From: Datnioides undecimradiatus
Lineage: Eukaryota; Chordata; Actinopteri; Lobotiformes; Datnioididae
Length of the DNA: 64,000 nt
Assembly (NCBI GenBank): GCA_008933995.1
Contig: WARS01000054.1
Coordinates: 4,225,642-4,289,641, forward strand
Direction: 5' to 3'
Shown here: positions 50,501 to 62,500 of the stretch, one piece after another
How positions within the stretch are numbered: position 1 is the first letter of the stretch
Layout: each line of letters opens with the position of its first letter
Made by a program: the position numbers and the translations under genes
The notes under the pieces: generated by a model
The model's input: only the letters and a program-made list of their open reading frames with translations
What the model was told of the DNA's origin: nothing
Databases searched by the model: none

Positions 50501-51339
50501 GCAGTCCAGGTGCAGGCTGGGTGTCAAGGAAGCGGGGATGAGATGGGCTCACAGATGGACTCTTTATTTAGGGCCGTAGTGGAGGAAAAGCCGAACTTTT
50601 GGTTCTTTCAGAAAACACATTTCAGTTTTTACTCTTCTGTCTTGTTATGTCTGTTTTTCTGAGTAACCTGAACCTCCTCTGTACTTTAGTCTCCTTGGCC
50701 AAAGTGGACGGTGGCACGGTGACCAAGTGTAACTTTGCCGGAGATGAAAAGGCTGGAGCGTCATGGACAGACAAGATCATGGCCAACAAAGCCGACGCCG
50801 TCAGCGCTCAGAAGTCTGGAGGAGACGGAGAGGGAGCAGGGGAGGACGAATGGGTGAGGACACCAAGCCAAGTCTAACCCGATATGGTTCTGTGTCTTCT
50901 GTGATTAGTCAGCAGATGTCATATTTTCATATTTCTCATAAAAATGCAAAATGAGTGGTTCTGGGATCCAAATCACCAGAACTGTCACATCAAGTCAAGT
51001 TTCACTCTGTTGCCATTATAAGATACTAGAATGTGGCTGTGGGCTGAATTCAGAAGACAGGAAGTGGTCGAAAGTTACATCAGTGTCTCCTAGCAACAAA
51101 TTAAAACTGCAGTTCAGGGTTTTTTGTGTCCCCCTTCAGGCTGTGAGAGTAATTACACAAACACTGTTGATGTGCTCCTCCCTTCAGCTCTGCTAAAGTA
51201 ATCTAGATGTACAAACCGCCCCCTGCCGGAGCCCCATCTCTGGAATGTCCCGGCAGACGGCAGGTTTACTGTGAAATACACAGAGATTCGTCTGCTCGGC
51301 CTCACATCTCCTGCTCTGCTTCTCTCTCAGGACGACTGA
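47599..51339 (+). CDS. arpin: ARPIN, Arp2/3 complex inhibitor (complete, 6 exons)
   Basis: Coding exons: 47,599-47,690; 48,078-48,153; 48,347-48,479; 49,361-49,567; 50,690-50,853; 51,331-51,339. They sum to 681 bases and 226 residues, the same length as I recall for human arpin. The protein starts MSRIYHNTSLQNKP and contains PGVLLEGTLLDVSRHA, YYVLYIRPSRIHQRKFDA, VNTGFLMSSYKVEAKG and GTVTKCNFAGDEKAGASWTD. It ends in an acidic EDEWDD tail. That tail, the A motif, binds Arp2/3 without activating it. Arpin acts downstream of Rac at the lamellipodium to slow branching and promote turning. The final exon encodes only two residues and the stop (GAC GAC TGA), so an exon caller could easily miss it. 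All donor and acceptor sites are GT-AG. Confidence 0.97.
50205..50400. repeat. AT-rich TAAATAAA tract in arpin intron 4
   Basis: About 200 bases of AATAAATTAA-type sequence, with AATAAA words on the sense strand (for example near 50,200 and 50,240). These could act as cryptic polyadenylation signals but precede exon 5. Confidence 0.7.
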
Positions 51340-52027
51340 GGCCAACGTCCCTAACCCTCAGCCTGAAGTCTCGGCCCCGCTTCCGTCTCCAGGCTGAACT
51401 GTTTCGACTCGGCTCCTTTCCTGCGTCTCTGTGTTTCGACTGGACCCGGACGTTTCACTGGGGGCAATGAACCTCATACACATGCAGCCTCGGGGCTGGA
51501 AAGCTTGCATCACTGCTACAGCGTGGGACAAGACTCTTCCAGGACCACAGAGCTTGTCCAGGTGTTAGCTGCGATGCAGATTCTGCCTCTGAAACCTCAC
51601 TTTTCTTCGTGATCCTTCATTTACAGCACTTGAGCTTTGCATTTTCAGTCCTCCCTGGTTTCTTCTTCCTCTCGCTTGTTTTTCCTGGTTCCTCTTTTTT
51701 AGTTTATCCTTCAGTACTGTAATTGAAGTCTTATCTTTTTAAACACAAATAGCTGTATGTCCTGTTTCCTCAGTACACCCGTTCACTTCTGTGACAACTC
51801 CACTTTAAACTTCACACACATCAGTACTTTCAATGTGGAAAAGCAAGTCACGCGATGACTGTAATAATATTCACAGAGAAAACAGGTGTCTGAATTGTAA
51901 CCAGGGATGTTGATGTTGTAACGGAGATGTTGAGGGACAGCCAACTTGCCTCTTTCACAAATTCATATTTAGTATTTCTCAGCTGTTTCTCATATGTTTC
52001 AAAGTCTTTTGGTTATTTTTCATTCCA

Positions 52028-52033
52028 AATAAA
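52028..52033 (+). terminator. arpin polyadenylation signal
   Basis: AATAAA in the context CCAAATAAAAGAGG, about 690 bases after the arpin stop codon. It is the first canonical signal I see there. Confidence 0.5.
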
Positions 52034-52836
52034 AGAGGAAAACAGAAAATTTTGAACAGTCTTCACAGAAATACAGAACAAGCTGCATCCCAGACTTTTA
52101 GATTTGCTGTTAGAGAATGCAGATTGCTGAGTATTCTGGGACAACGCTGCATAGTTACTGTAGCCGTCGTTATCTGTCACCTACCTGTCGATCATCATCA
52201 GAATTAGCAAACAGCATGTAGCTGACATGGAGAGAAGCTCTCCACAGATGCAAAGTTCCATTACAAAGCTGAAGATAGCTATCACCCTTGTGCATAATGT
52301 TATGGTTCGACCAATATCCTGACTAAGTATCATTCAGGACTCCTATGCTCAACATGTGTTCAGATGCAAAGGAGAGCAAACCTCTGGGGCTTTAGGAATG
52401 CATAGTAAGTCTGCAGACAGACTGAGATGGAGTCAAACTGATGAAAGTTGTGGGTGTAACTTATTTAATGTAAAGCAGAGAGCTTTTCATTTCCTCTCAA
52501 AATAAGAGCAGGAGGAGTAGTGACTTCATCTGAGCAGCGGTTCTCTGGCTCGTGGTCGTCATGACACGATGCATTCGTGTACATACGCACATGTACGCCT
52601 CCTCCTCTCAGGCGACGGGCAGCTCTTTGGACAGCAAACATCAAGGACAAGGGGAAAACGTGCTCATTGCATCAGAACACGTACTGGCATTAACACATCC
52701 AGGAGTGTATTATCATTATTACCGGCCTATTTGCATTACAGATCATCAAGTTGGCGAATAACACCTGTTTTATTTTGACCAGGTAAAAGAAAAAAGACGT
52801 GCTGGATTTAAAGACTCATGTAAAACAATATGAATG

Positions 52837-52850
52837 TTTTATTAATAAAA
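52837..52850. terminator. Palindromic double-stranded poly(A) signal
   Basis: TTTTATTAATAAAA is a perfect 14-bp palindrome containing AATAAA on both strands. On the minus strand it is about 700 bases after the anpep stop and is a plausible anpep signal. On the plus strand it could serve as a distal signal for arpin. Confidence 0.55.
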
Positions 52851-53548
52851 AAGAATTTTTTTCAGCAACAGGAGTCCAAGAATAATGTGGATCTGTGATT
52901 ACAATATGTATTAAACACAAATACTCATGTGTCCTGTAGCAAACTGAGTAGATTCTGGTCTTTGGCTCTGCTGGTGAAGTTGAGCTGCTGCAATTAACGT
53001 GTCTTCAAACTTGAGCTTCAACCTCATTTCACCTGCTCCCCCCAAATACTATATATATTATTAGTTATGTATACGAAGTTTGTATTAAAATACACTTTTT
53101 TACTCCAAATAAATATGGTTCTACAGCTGGGTGACTAATAAAACTAATGGAAGTTGAATTCATTTTCAAATGTAAATAAGCAAATATAGGAAACAGTCAA
53201 CTGATGCGTCGGCATCATGTGCAAAAACAATAGTAAGACTGTTTTGTTTGACTGTTTTCAATGAATATAGTGTATAAACATTGCTCGAGTATATACGGAA
53301 ATACTGTTGTGCCTCTCATAGGTCTTAAGTGCTACATTTGTCTCCATGTCGAGCAGTCACGGCTCAGTTTGGTTAGTTGTTTGATGGAAACTAAATCACT
53401 GGTCCATTTCCTTGGCAACGTGTGATTCAGTCTTGATTGGTTGTTAATGTTGAAATTGATTCAGTGGCGTAAGAGTTCTCAGCTGCAGAACAGAAACTGC
53501 TAGTGCACCTGTGAGGCTCTAAAACATGACAGCTGGGGTTGTTCTGCT

Positions 53549-56500
53549 CTAAGAGTTTGTTTCAAACCACTCCAGTACAACATCTCTGTTCTCTTTGACC
53601 CACTGGATGTTGACCTTGGTTTGCTCTATGGCCTGGTTCACCGCCCTGGTAGCAGGACCCAGATCGTAGTCTGTTGCAAAACGTTCCAGCTGTACACACA
53701 CACACAAAGAGATACACAAATCATATGGTGATGTTTGAGTATTGCTATATAATGGTACTGCACACAAAAAAATGGAGGCCTAATATGATCCTTATGAGAT
53801 GGTTTGCAGTGTGTTCTGATATGTTGCAGGTTAGCAGCTGTAGCAGAGAGGCTGTCAGCACCTCTTCCTAAATGAATCTTCACACAGAGACAAAGATCGC
53901 TGCTGAGCTCCTGTAGCTCAAGCCTACTTCTGTTCAAATCATTTGAAGTGTCAAGTCCTCTACTGTTACTGCATTTGTACCATGTGACAGGACTGACAAG
54001 ACGACGTAGCAACAGTAAAGCCTAAAGCCTAAAACTAACATGAATAGTCTATGGACTGTGAATAGTCTAGGGACTACACATGTTAGAACTGCATCGTGAC
54101 AACTGGATCGTGATTGAATAGTAGTGAAACTGACATGCTGTAAGCAGAGAACACTCACAGAGAGACTTCTGATAAGACATCGTGTTTTATCTAATCATTT
54201 ACCAGTGCCTGACTGGAAGGAAAGGGGTTCTCGCCTCTTTGCACTTTGGTATTATTAACCTATTAGAATAACTGTAAATTACCTCCTGCAGTTCAAACTG
54301 TGTCGAGAACCTGCTGGTCACTCCCTCGATCAGCATCGCTCCATTCCTGGCAGCAGAGAAAGACGGACGGTGAGGGCGAAACAGTAGAAGCAGCTTTCAA
54401 TATGACACAATACAGTTGAGTAGAAATCAACCTTTTGCATGTAATATGACAACAAAGCTGATTTTTTTAGCAAAAACTGAACACTGTAACATTCAGGAAG
54501 AGGGAATTTCCCATTGGCGGGTGTATTAGACTGCAGCTAGGCGCGCCTAATAAACTTTATGTAAAGTAATGATCAATACTGAGGTCTTATGGTCAAGTTT
54601 CCCTGCTGATAACTTCATTTGGATCAATCAGGTGCTCATGTAATCCTGTCTGCTGTGCATTTTAGACCCTGACACTGGCAAATGTAACTTCCTGGTAGCA
54701 GCACAAACATGAAGGAGAGTTAATGATAAGCACTGATTAAATAACCTTTGTACTGCAAGATGTTTATAACCTGCTGTGTATTACACAGATAATGTTCTTT
54801 TATGGCGCTGCTTGTTTATTCAAGTGACTCGACCCGAATGACTTCTCTGATTGGTCAGTGATATCAGAGCAAATATCCCCCAATCATCAAATCATTATAC
54901 CATCAGAGCTTCGTGTTCCTCAGTCCTTCATTAGAGGAAACCACCAAACTTGTTTTTAGATGTCAGTGTCAGATCAACCTGTCCCTGTCCTGGCTGAAAA
55001 AAACTAATTTAGACACCGCCCTCCCAATGAATTACAGGCCTATAATCTAATCAGCTTCTTATGTCTCATCTACAGTAAAATGTTGTTGCCAGCAACTGAC
55101 AGTCTTCACAGCTCCTTTCAAAGTAGGTTTCAGTGAACTCCATTCAACAAAACTGTTATTCTTCAAGTCCCAAACCACATTCTGATGGCTGCAGATGATG
55201 AAAAATGATCATTGCTGGTGTCACCTGATCAAAATTCTGCTTTTAATACCGTTAACTTGGTATTAAATAGGTTTAACCATTTGGTGGGTATTTCCTGGTC
55301 TGCCTTGGACGGTCACTTCTTATCTTGCTGTTAGGAGTGGTTTGGTCTCTATGGCTCAGTTCATGCTACGCAGGATAACTCACGTAGTGTCCAACGTGTC
55401 CTGGCACCTATTTTGTTCTCTTGTTCTCTTATATGCTGCCCTTTGGAGAAATTATTATCTGTTATCTTCAGCATCTCCTATCATTTTGAAGCCGATGATG
55501 TTCAGCTTTATTGTTCTGATGACAGTAACCAATTGTCCATCATAAATTAATGTTTGGATGCCATAAAGATTTGGATGGCTGACAACTGCCTTTAGTTAAA
55601 ATTAGACGAACGTTCTTTTAATTGCTCCTGAAAATGTAATTCCAAACAACCAGTACATCAGTGCAAATTGTGCATAACCTTCATAGTGTAGGTGTCATCT
55701 TTGACCAGTTCCTTTCTTTTAATAATCAAGTCAGCCAGCTTATGCACTCGTGTTTTTCCAGGAAAGGAATATTACTGAATAAATCTGAAATGAGATCATT
55801 GTTCATGGTTTTAGTCCTCCTGTCTCATGCAGCCAGTCAGGCTTGTAGGTCTGCTGAACTGACGACTGAGGTGACCTGAGGTGATGGAGGTTCTCAGGCT
55901 GTTGTAGCTGTTTGATGAACTCTGTCTTCCTTTTGAGACAGTTTCAGGAAGCAGCTGGAGATGCTTGTATTCATGCAGACCTTTGGTTTTTGTCCAGTCT
56001 GTCCTCATTTTTGTGTTGTTGCTGTAATATTTGCTGTCGTTTATCATTTTAATCATTTTTTACGTAAAAGACTTGTTTTGTATCTTTGAACACTGCTACA
56101 CTAATTTAGTTGATTTAATCAAATTCATCAGGCGAATGCAAACACAACACCAAAGTTACTGTCAATGTTGCTCAGTGTCCACGTTAGCCATAGCAACTTT
56201 GTAAAGTCATGGTTTGATGAATGTGTAGGAATTTTCTCTATTTGAGACATTTTGTCCTGACTGTCAGTGTGCTCACTAAAAGGATTTGGTTTCTTAGGAG
56301 TTCTCACCATCTAACTGCCATGTTAGGGTTGGCTACTCCACCCTGACAAACATATATTCAGGGGTAAACCATAAATACTTGTAATTTTCTTGTAAATCTG
56401 CCCAAATAAAAATGACAAAGTTTAAACCTCTGGCACGTATGTACAATACTGCTATCATCAACGACAAACCAAAAATATGAGCATCATGTCTTTTCAAGAC

Positions 56501-59500
56501 TACATTGGTCAAACTCAATATGTACTTGAGGTAATCTGAAGAAACCAATATGAATGACAGTCCATATAATTCAAATAGCAACCTACCCCTGACTGACATA
56601 TTCCCAATGCGCCCTGATGAAGTTCCAGGTCAACGCCTGCCCCGCCACGTTCTTGGCTATGTAGTTAATAGTGGAGGCCACATCCATCAGACGAATCTTC
56701 TCAGGGTCTAAAGTGTACTCCAGGTATCTGCAAGATAAGGAAGGCACTGACTAGCGCTTCAAAGGTAGGTGATGTAGGTGTAGATGACGAGCTAATTCAG
56801 GTATCTTTCATTCGTTATCTTTCATTACAGACATGCCTGTGATAAGGCCAATTTACTGTATATACAGTATGGTTTTATATTTATTTAAGGTTTAATGAGT
56901 TTGGATCTGTTTGTTGGCTTCACCTGTTGAGCAGCCAGATCTTCTTGGTACATGACAGGGCCTGACGGAGCTGCTCTTTCTCAGAGGTGTCGCTTGAACT
57001 CTGAAACTTGTTCCAGGCAAACTCCCACTCTTTCTTCCCACCAGCAGCCACAGCTTGGCAGTAGATTACAAACCGCAGGTTGGGGTGGATGCTGAATCGC
57101 ACACATACAGAACAGTCACCGTTTTTTTTTTCCTAAATCAAGACAGTCTCATTTTCTCCGTCCAGTCCACTTCATGCATTTTGTCCCATTTCTCCATTAA
57201 AACCAACTCCATCCACAACACTTTTACATATGTAAACATGGTCTTCCTGGTGTCATTTATGTCTCAACGTCAACCCCGTTTAGTCCTAATTTTGATGTAA
57301 ACTCAGCTGGACAAGGTTAGTGTCCCTACACGCTGAATGTCAGCTTTTACTGGTTGAATAGGATCGTGTTCTCCATGGTCACCCCTTTCTGTTATTAAGG
57401 ACTAGAGTGCACGTTAATATACAGAAGTGCAAGACGATATGCCAATTACAGCTATGAACAATTAACACCTTTACTGTCATTATGAAGTGTAAAGCTGCAT
57501 AATGAAAGCTACTGGAGTAGGACCATTTTTTAAAAATATCACGTACAAGTTATGGAGAATTTCAGAAGGTCTGAAGTAGAAATTATGTTATATCGATTAT
57601 ATATGCTCATACCGGTTAACCGTGGTGTTCATCCAGTCAGCAAACATCTTTGAAGCCATCTCTAAGCATTCTGGGAGCCCATTGGAACACGCCATCTGAA
57701 TAGCGGTGATCTGATTGTACCTTGAAATGAAGCATCACAATTTCATTCTACATAGAAAGTGCGCAGCTGTAAAATGACAGAAAATGGTATATGATGCACT
57801 CTGAAGCCTGAGGGATGTTGTTGAAAGCTCTAAAGAAAGTTTTCAAAATTAAGGACGAAATAAATAAAGCATCATTTGTACTTCATGGATTGTTTAACGC
57901 TGCATTAATCGATACTTTTTTGTTTCCACCATTCGCGGTTAACAGAACATAGCACTGACGGTGTGCTGGCCAGTTGCTTATTTACACGTCCAGCAGACAT
58001 GGACCAACACACAGGAGCAGGGGTAGGGCGTGTCGTCCACTGCGAAGACTGACTGAAGTGTGCTTTGGACTGAACCCTGAACTGCTCCTGATGGCTGTGC
58101 TATGGGTTATTGAATGTGTGTGAATCATTGGATGCTTAAATCTAGGGTAGAGCAGTTTGAGTAGCTGGAGGGCAGGAAAGGCTCTATATAAATGCAATCC
58201 ATTTACATTTATTAATATACATAATAAATTAGTTTTATGTGAGAGTGGCTACGTATGCTTTACTGCGGTCAGCAGCTTGAGCAGGGATGTCCAGACTTCC
58301 CTCTCCCCAGACACTTCCTCCAGCGCTTCCGGGAGGATCCCAAGGCATTCCCAGGCCAATCGAGAGACATAGTCCCTCCAACGTTTCCTGGGTCTTGCCT
58401 GGGGCCTCTTCCTGGTGGGACATGCCCGGAACACCTCCCCAGGGAGGCGTCCAGGAGGCATCCGAAACAGATGCCCAAGCCACCTCAGCTGGCTCCTCTC
58501 GATGTGGAGGAGCATCCACATCCTCCAGCATCCACATCCTCCACATATAATATTGGCAGTGCACAAATCCACAGTGTACATCTGTCACTAGCATGTCTAT
58601 AAGTGATGGTGTGTAAGCCAACAATACAAACTCGCACATCTGTTCTGCACTAGCAGTGTTGGACTGGACTGTGGCTTTGTCCAACTTTAAACTGAAAACG
58701 TATAAATCTGTTTAGAGTTACTGAGATGATATTACTCCGGCGGGATCAGTGAAATTCAGCCTTCCTTACTGTAAGGAGTGGTCCTCGGGGACTTCACTGT
58801 TGGATGTGTAGTTCCTGAAGAAGTTGTATAGGCCCGTAACCTGTTCCCGGAGGTAAGCCTGCAGGAAGAAACTTTACAGCTTTACAGCGGAGTTTCGGGA
58901 ACATTTTTACTGCACACCTGTTGATGCTCTGATGAGGGGTGAACATTAACACCAGCAGGCAATCACATTCAGAGTGTAATCCATCTTCTCTACCCACGAC
59001 AAGTCGATTAAATTAGTAATGTAAAAAGCCAAGATGCATTTCTCATTTTAAACATCAAATGTTCAAAAAGGTTGTTTCAGTGACACATACCTGCATGGGA
59101 CCATTCACTTCAGAACGATCAAACATGAGGACAAAGTACTCTAGGTTCCTGACGGCCGATTCCCAGGGAATGAACGCGGTCTCATTCCGAAGGAAGCGAG
59201 TTGAATTCAGAGCCAGCGTCACGTCGACAAGTTTGGCTCTGAGGAAAACAGAGATTGGATAGCTAAGATCAGGGCGGCCACCAGCAGGACCCCGTTTCAG
59301 TCAGGCTATTAAACTTCAGGAGGGACACGTCACATTTCAATTCAATTTCAACACATTCCATCTATAGAGTAGAAGTGAGACTACATTGAATCCAAATCTT
59401 TACCTTGCCAAGTTGAATGCGTCATCAATAAGCTGCCCTCTGTTCATCAGTGGGATCCGCTGACAAACAAGAGTGAGACATTTCAGTTTACAAAGACCGC

Positions 59501-62500
59501 AAATATAAAGACGTGCACCTGTGTTCGTTCCACCAACAGCAAGCTCAGTGCAAGAGCAGGAAGTGATGATCTGAAGTTGCATAGGGAAAATACAGAATGA
59601 GGCTTTAAACCAATATATTATTTGCTAAAGAGTGAGACATAAACAGTATGAGTTATTTATTATTTGAATTTAAGCTCAGTCCCTCTTAGCAGTTTCTGGT
59701 TCAGGCTTCCAGTGGTGAAGCAGCTTTTTAGTTGTGCTCCAAGCTCCAGGGATGGATATAACGTGTGTTAGCTGGTCTGCACCTTTAGATTATTGATGGA
59801 TTATCATGGTACTAAGATTCATGTTCCCCACAGGATGTTTCAAAATAACTTTGACTGACCACTGACGTTCCATCGTCACCCCAAGTCACAAACATCAAAA
59901 TCTTCTAGTATAAAGCAGCCTCTAAAACAACTTTCCTTATTCAGTTGAAAGATTTAAGGTTCAGGCTCTGAGCTGTGCACTTACATGTGGATTCGTCTCC
60001 AGCTGAGTCAGGAGGCGTTCCCAATTCTCTTTGTTGTAATTGACTCTGTAGTATCCGGTGCAGTTGACGTTTGCCAGGATCCAATCTCCATTCTTGGAAA
60101 TCAAATCATTTTTCTTTTCTTTGAGGCAAATATTGGCAAAAGGTAAGTTAAACCTTACTGGCTATGAATCAAAAATCAACTGCATTTAATAATCAAAACT
60201 GAAAAAACTAGTATGGAGGAAAGGTGATATTATGTATCTGTTCTGGGGTCTGTCTCATCAAACTTCCAGCTGACTTCAGGCATCACATCACTTCTTTAGG
60301 ATGTCCCAAACTCAGATTTTATCATGTGTTGATCTAGCTAGTCATCTGTGAGTTTGATGAAACAGTCAGGTGTAAAGTACAACTGATGGTTATCACCATG
60401 AAAACAAAGCTGGGAGACAAGCGTGTGTGTCGTGCGCCTGTTACCTGAGCTGTCAGTTGTCAGCATGATTAAAAATGATTTAGATGAATTTGACATGACT
60501 CTGACCGGGACGTGCCACCAAAGACTAAGCAGAAAGACAGAACAATAGACACAGAGGGAGGTACAATAATCACAGGTTATGATATGGCCAGGATGCTCAT
60601 GATCCAGGAAATAAAACAATAAGGGGGAATCTAAAAGAAGCATTTGGGGGTGGGGGGCTGAGTCCAGAGCTGTTGAGGTCTTTGATACAGCTGGAGAGAC
60701 TTAAAACACACATCAGGTTAAATGACTGTAGAACTCACCATGGCAGCGTTATGAAGCACATAGTTATAAAACATTGTTTCCACATGGCCAAAGGTATAAT
60801 CTGCTGTAATCAGCTGCAGTGATTTAACACAGGCCTGGCAGAGATAAGATTTGCTTAACAAGGTGGCATGGATGCAACTATGATGAGTGTATTAGCCAAC
60901 TGAAATGGAGGAATGAAAATGACTCAAACTGTTCTGGAGACTGTTCTCAGAGGGAGTTAAATTCTGTGGAGTGATTTATGATTGAACTTACATAGCAAAG
61001 GTCAAAGATCTTTTCTTATCCTAGCCCACATTTGGTCACTTTCATGCAATCAGTGAAACTAAAACACAATGTGGACTTAAAACCCAAACTATGAGCTGGA
61101 AGAGATTGAAACGCTTTGTAAAGCTGTGAGGAACTACAGATTTGGATGGTAAGTCACTATTAGTGCATTAATATGTAAAAGGAAATATGATGGGACCAGT
61201 GCTGACCCCTGTGGGACTCTGCATTATCCAATCCTTCATGTACTACCAGCAAACTGTAAACTGAACATATCATTACCTGTTATCTACGAAACTATTAAAG
61301 CATTTAAGATCAATCCCTCTGATACTTATTGTGAGTTTGGTTGTAGTTTGGAGAGTACTATGTCATGATGTTCTACATCAAATACCTTTTTTGGCATTTG
61401 TTGGCATTTGTTTGGCATTGTTGTTTGTTGTTGGGATTTCTTTCATTTTTAGCACTAATGCTGAAGAGGTGAATTTCTTTGCTGTAAATCCCACTTAATA
61501 GTTCAGTATTTTTAATAAAAATATCAAATTATGATAACTTTTCAGAGAAAGTGGAGACACTGGTCTATAATATGTGCAAATGAGTGAGATTAACAAATCT
61601 ACAGCATCTGAGAGATCACTGTATTATTGTTGTTGTTGTTATGGTTACTGTTATGGTTGCTGTTGTTAGTATTGTTGCTGTTATTCTAAGCTTTAACCAA
61701 ACTGACCCAGTGGATTCAGAGGAGTCATTGAAGAGGAAGTGCTTCTGGTAGATTTCTCCGTTGTTGGTGTTTATGGTGATAACGGGATACCCAGTTTGTT
61801 TGGTCCAGGTATCCATCACAGTGGCAACCTCGATATTACCAGCATCCTCAGTCACCGCCTGCAAACACAGCACAAGTTAGTTCACATTCTACGATCTACA
61901 CAGCTTCATCGGAGCAGTTATTACGAAGACAATGACATCAGTTTTGTCAAAATTGGCATCATGAGAATGGTGTTGTGTTACCTTTTGTATATATTCCCAG
62001 AGGTTGTTCTGGTCAGTGTTTTGATACCTAAAGTCTGACAAATACATCTAAAAAAACAAAGAGAGAAGAAGAGAGAGGTTTTGTTCGAACCGCTATAACA
62101 AAAACCATGGATGTTGAGAGCTGGTTGAAAGTATCCTGCACTGTGTTGGGTCTGTTTTTCGGTCCTTCATGCCCCCCCACCCGATCACTCTCAGCAACGG
62201 TATTAACAGTCCATTCAATATCCATCCAGTTGGCAGTTTGGTCCCCAGCTTCTCTGGGCTGCATGCCGAAGTGTCCTTGATCAAGACACTGAACCCAAAA
62301 TTGCTCCCAATGGCTGTTCCATGGGTGTGTGAAAGTGGGTGTTATTCCCCTCATTTTCCTTTTGTGTGAATGCTGACTTGTAGTGGTCGGAAGACTAGAC
62401 AGGTGCTTTATAAGTACCAAACAAAAGTACATAAGAGACTACAGGAAGACTCCAAATAGAGTGAGAACTCGTGCTGGCATTACTAATTGCATTGACTGTT

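Larger units (their letters stand above)
51340..53548. other. arpin-anpep convergent intergenic region
   Basis: Holds the arpin 3' UTR, probably ending after AATAAA at 52,028-52,033, and the anpep 3' UTR on the other strand. The short open frames at 52,465-52,778 have no recognisable domain. Confidence 0.55.

Noticed and set aside
58235-58684. 149-codon minus-strand open frame as a host gene
   Set aside because: Its sequence in another minus frame is the tail of a LINE polyprotein; this frame is a shadow of it.
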